Assembly (NCBI GenBank): GCA_937925385.1
Contig: CALEWN010000264.1
Span: 1-6,911, forward strand
Direction of reading: 5' to 3'
Source: an uncultured Senegalimassilia sp.
GTDB taxonomy: Bacteria > Actinomycetota > Coriobacteriia > Coriobacteriales > Eggerthellaceae
Length of the DNA stretch: 6,911 nucleotides
Below are positions 6,362 through 6,911 of this stretch, one piece after another; the stretch's first letter is position 1; the number at the start of each line of letters is the position of its first letter. Made by a program: the position numbers and the translations under genes. The notes beneath the pieces are model-generated. The model ran no database searches. It worked only from the letters and a program-made list of their open reading frames with translations, and was not told the DNA's origin.

Positions 6362-6911
6362 TGGAAGAGCTGCTGCTCACCAAGATTCCCGTGGTCGCGA
6401 CGCTCACTGCCGTGTTCTTCCTGTTGACCGCCGCCCAGACGCTGCATGCGTTGTTCCTGGCGGCGCGCAAAAGCGGCCGCCCGGTATCGGCGGCCACCGT
6501 GTACGAGGCACTGCTGGTGGTGCACTTGTATCTTGCGACCGCCACCATGCTGTCGGCATACGCAAACCACGGCGTCCTCCTACTGCACCTGCGCGTAACG
6601 GCGCTGCCTTTAAGCGCACTGCTCTGGTTCAACCTGGCCTTGGCGGTCGTGGGCCTGACGCTTGCCATACGCTACCGTAAACCCGTGATGACCTGGGAGA
6701 TCGTGCTGTTCGCCGCATGCTCGCCACCCGTCATCGATGCCGCCGGCGCCTTCGCGCCGTACCTGTTCATAGCCGATGCCGCGTTCCTGACGTTCCGCGT
6801 GAGCGCAGGGCTTATCCTGGACATCCGGCGGTTCCGCAACAGCATCACGCGGCTTTCCGCCATCGAGGCCGTCGACCGCCTGCCCGAGGGCCTTGCCATG
6901 GCGGACAAAGG
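6361..6911 (+). CDS. Multi-span membrane protein, probable sensor kinase, C-terminus beyond the window
   Basis: The frame stays open from the ATG at 6361 to the end of the window (183 full codons visible), so the gene is truncated on the right. There are about five to six hydrophobic segments (near residues 9-33, 45-67, 71-103 probably as two, 112-130, 132-154). The frame then leaves the membrane in a basic stretch (DIRRFRN, 154-160) and enters RLPEGLAMADK (173-183). That motif resembles the opening of the PAS-like or signalling domain in membrane kinases that accompany 7TM kinase-like proteins, where 'LPEG' is followed by a sensor domain and ATPase. The kinase assignment is therefore inference from neighbour and motif only; no H-box or ATP site is in view. 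A response regulator gene might follow. Together with the 7TM gene it probably forms one sensor complex in the inner membrane. Confidence 0.75.
   Translation, partial: MEELLLTKIPVVATLTAVFFLLTAAQTLHALFLAARKSGRPVSAATVYEALLVVHLYLATATMLSAYANHGVLLLHLRVTALPLSALLWFNLALAVVGLTLAIRYRKPVMTWEIVLFAACSPPVIDAAGAFAPYLFIADAAFLTFRVSAGLILDIRRFRNSITRLSAIEAVDRLPEGLAMADK

Overview
The window reads as GC-rich bacterial chromosome, most likely from an anaerobic actinobacterium of the class Coriobacteriia (Eggerthellaceae-like). This placement is inference: most of the DNA is roughly 65-73% GC, yet the protein families (a YdjI-type SPFH protein, a zinc-ribbon membrane protein, a 7TM kinase-like sensor) are ones I otherwise associate with Firmicutes. 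No rRNA, tRNA, CRISPR array, insertion sequence, phage gene or origin was seen.

Layout. (1) 1-1140, plus strand: a two-component sensor histidine kinase whose start lies left of the window. (2) 1141-1255: convergent gap with a strong intrinsic terminator serving the minus strand. (3) 4273 to 1256, minus strand: two genes read in the order zinc-ribbon membrane protein (2822-4273), then SPFH-domain protein with three C-terminal zinc ribbons (1256-2677), 144 bases apart. (4) 4274-4561: a divergent control region with a 16-base palindrome, a short direct repeat and one plausible -10 box. (5) 4562-6361 and 6361-6911, plus strand: two multi-span membrane proteins overlapping by one base. The first is a 7TM histidine-kinase-like sensor that appears to lack catalytic residues; the second is cut off by the window end just after its membrane domain.

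How they may work together. The minus-strand pair resembles the membrane-anchoring partners of the PspA envelope-stress system of Bacillus subtilis (ydjG/ydjH/ydjI), in which an SPFH protein and a zinc-ribbon membrane protein act at the membrane; no PspA gene is visible here. The plus-strand pair looks like one signalling unit, and any active kinase domain or response regulator would lie to the right. The left-hand kinase is a separate, orthodox two-component sensor with a lower-GC gene, and its response regulator is expected just upstream. I see no clearly new system. The least ordinary points are the recently duplicated zinc ribbons, the damaged first zinc ribbon of the neighbouring protein, and the pair of overlapping sensors with a non-canonical first member.
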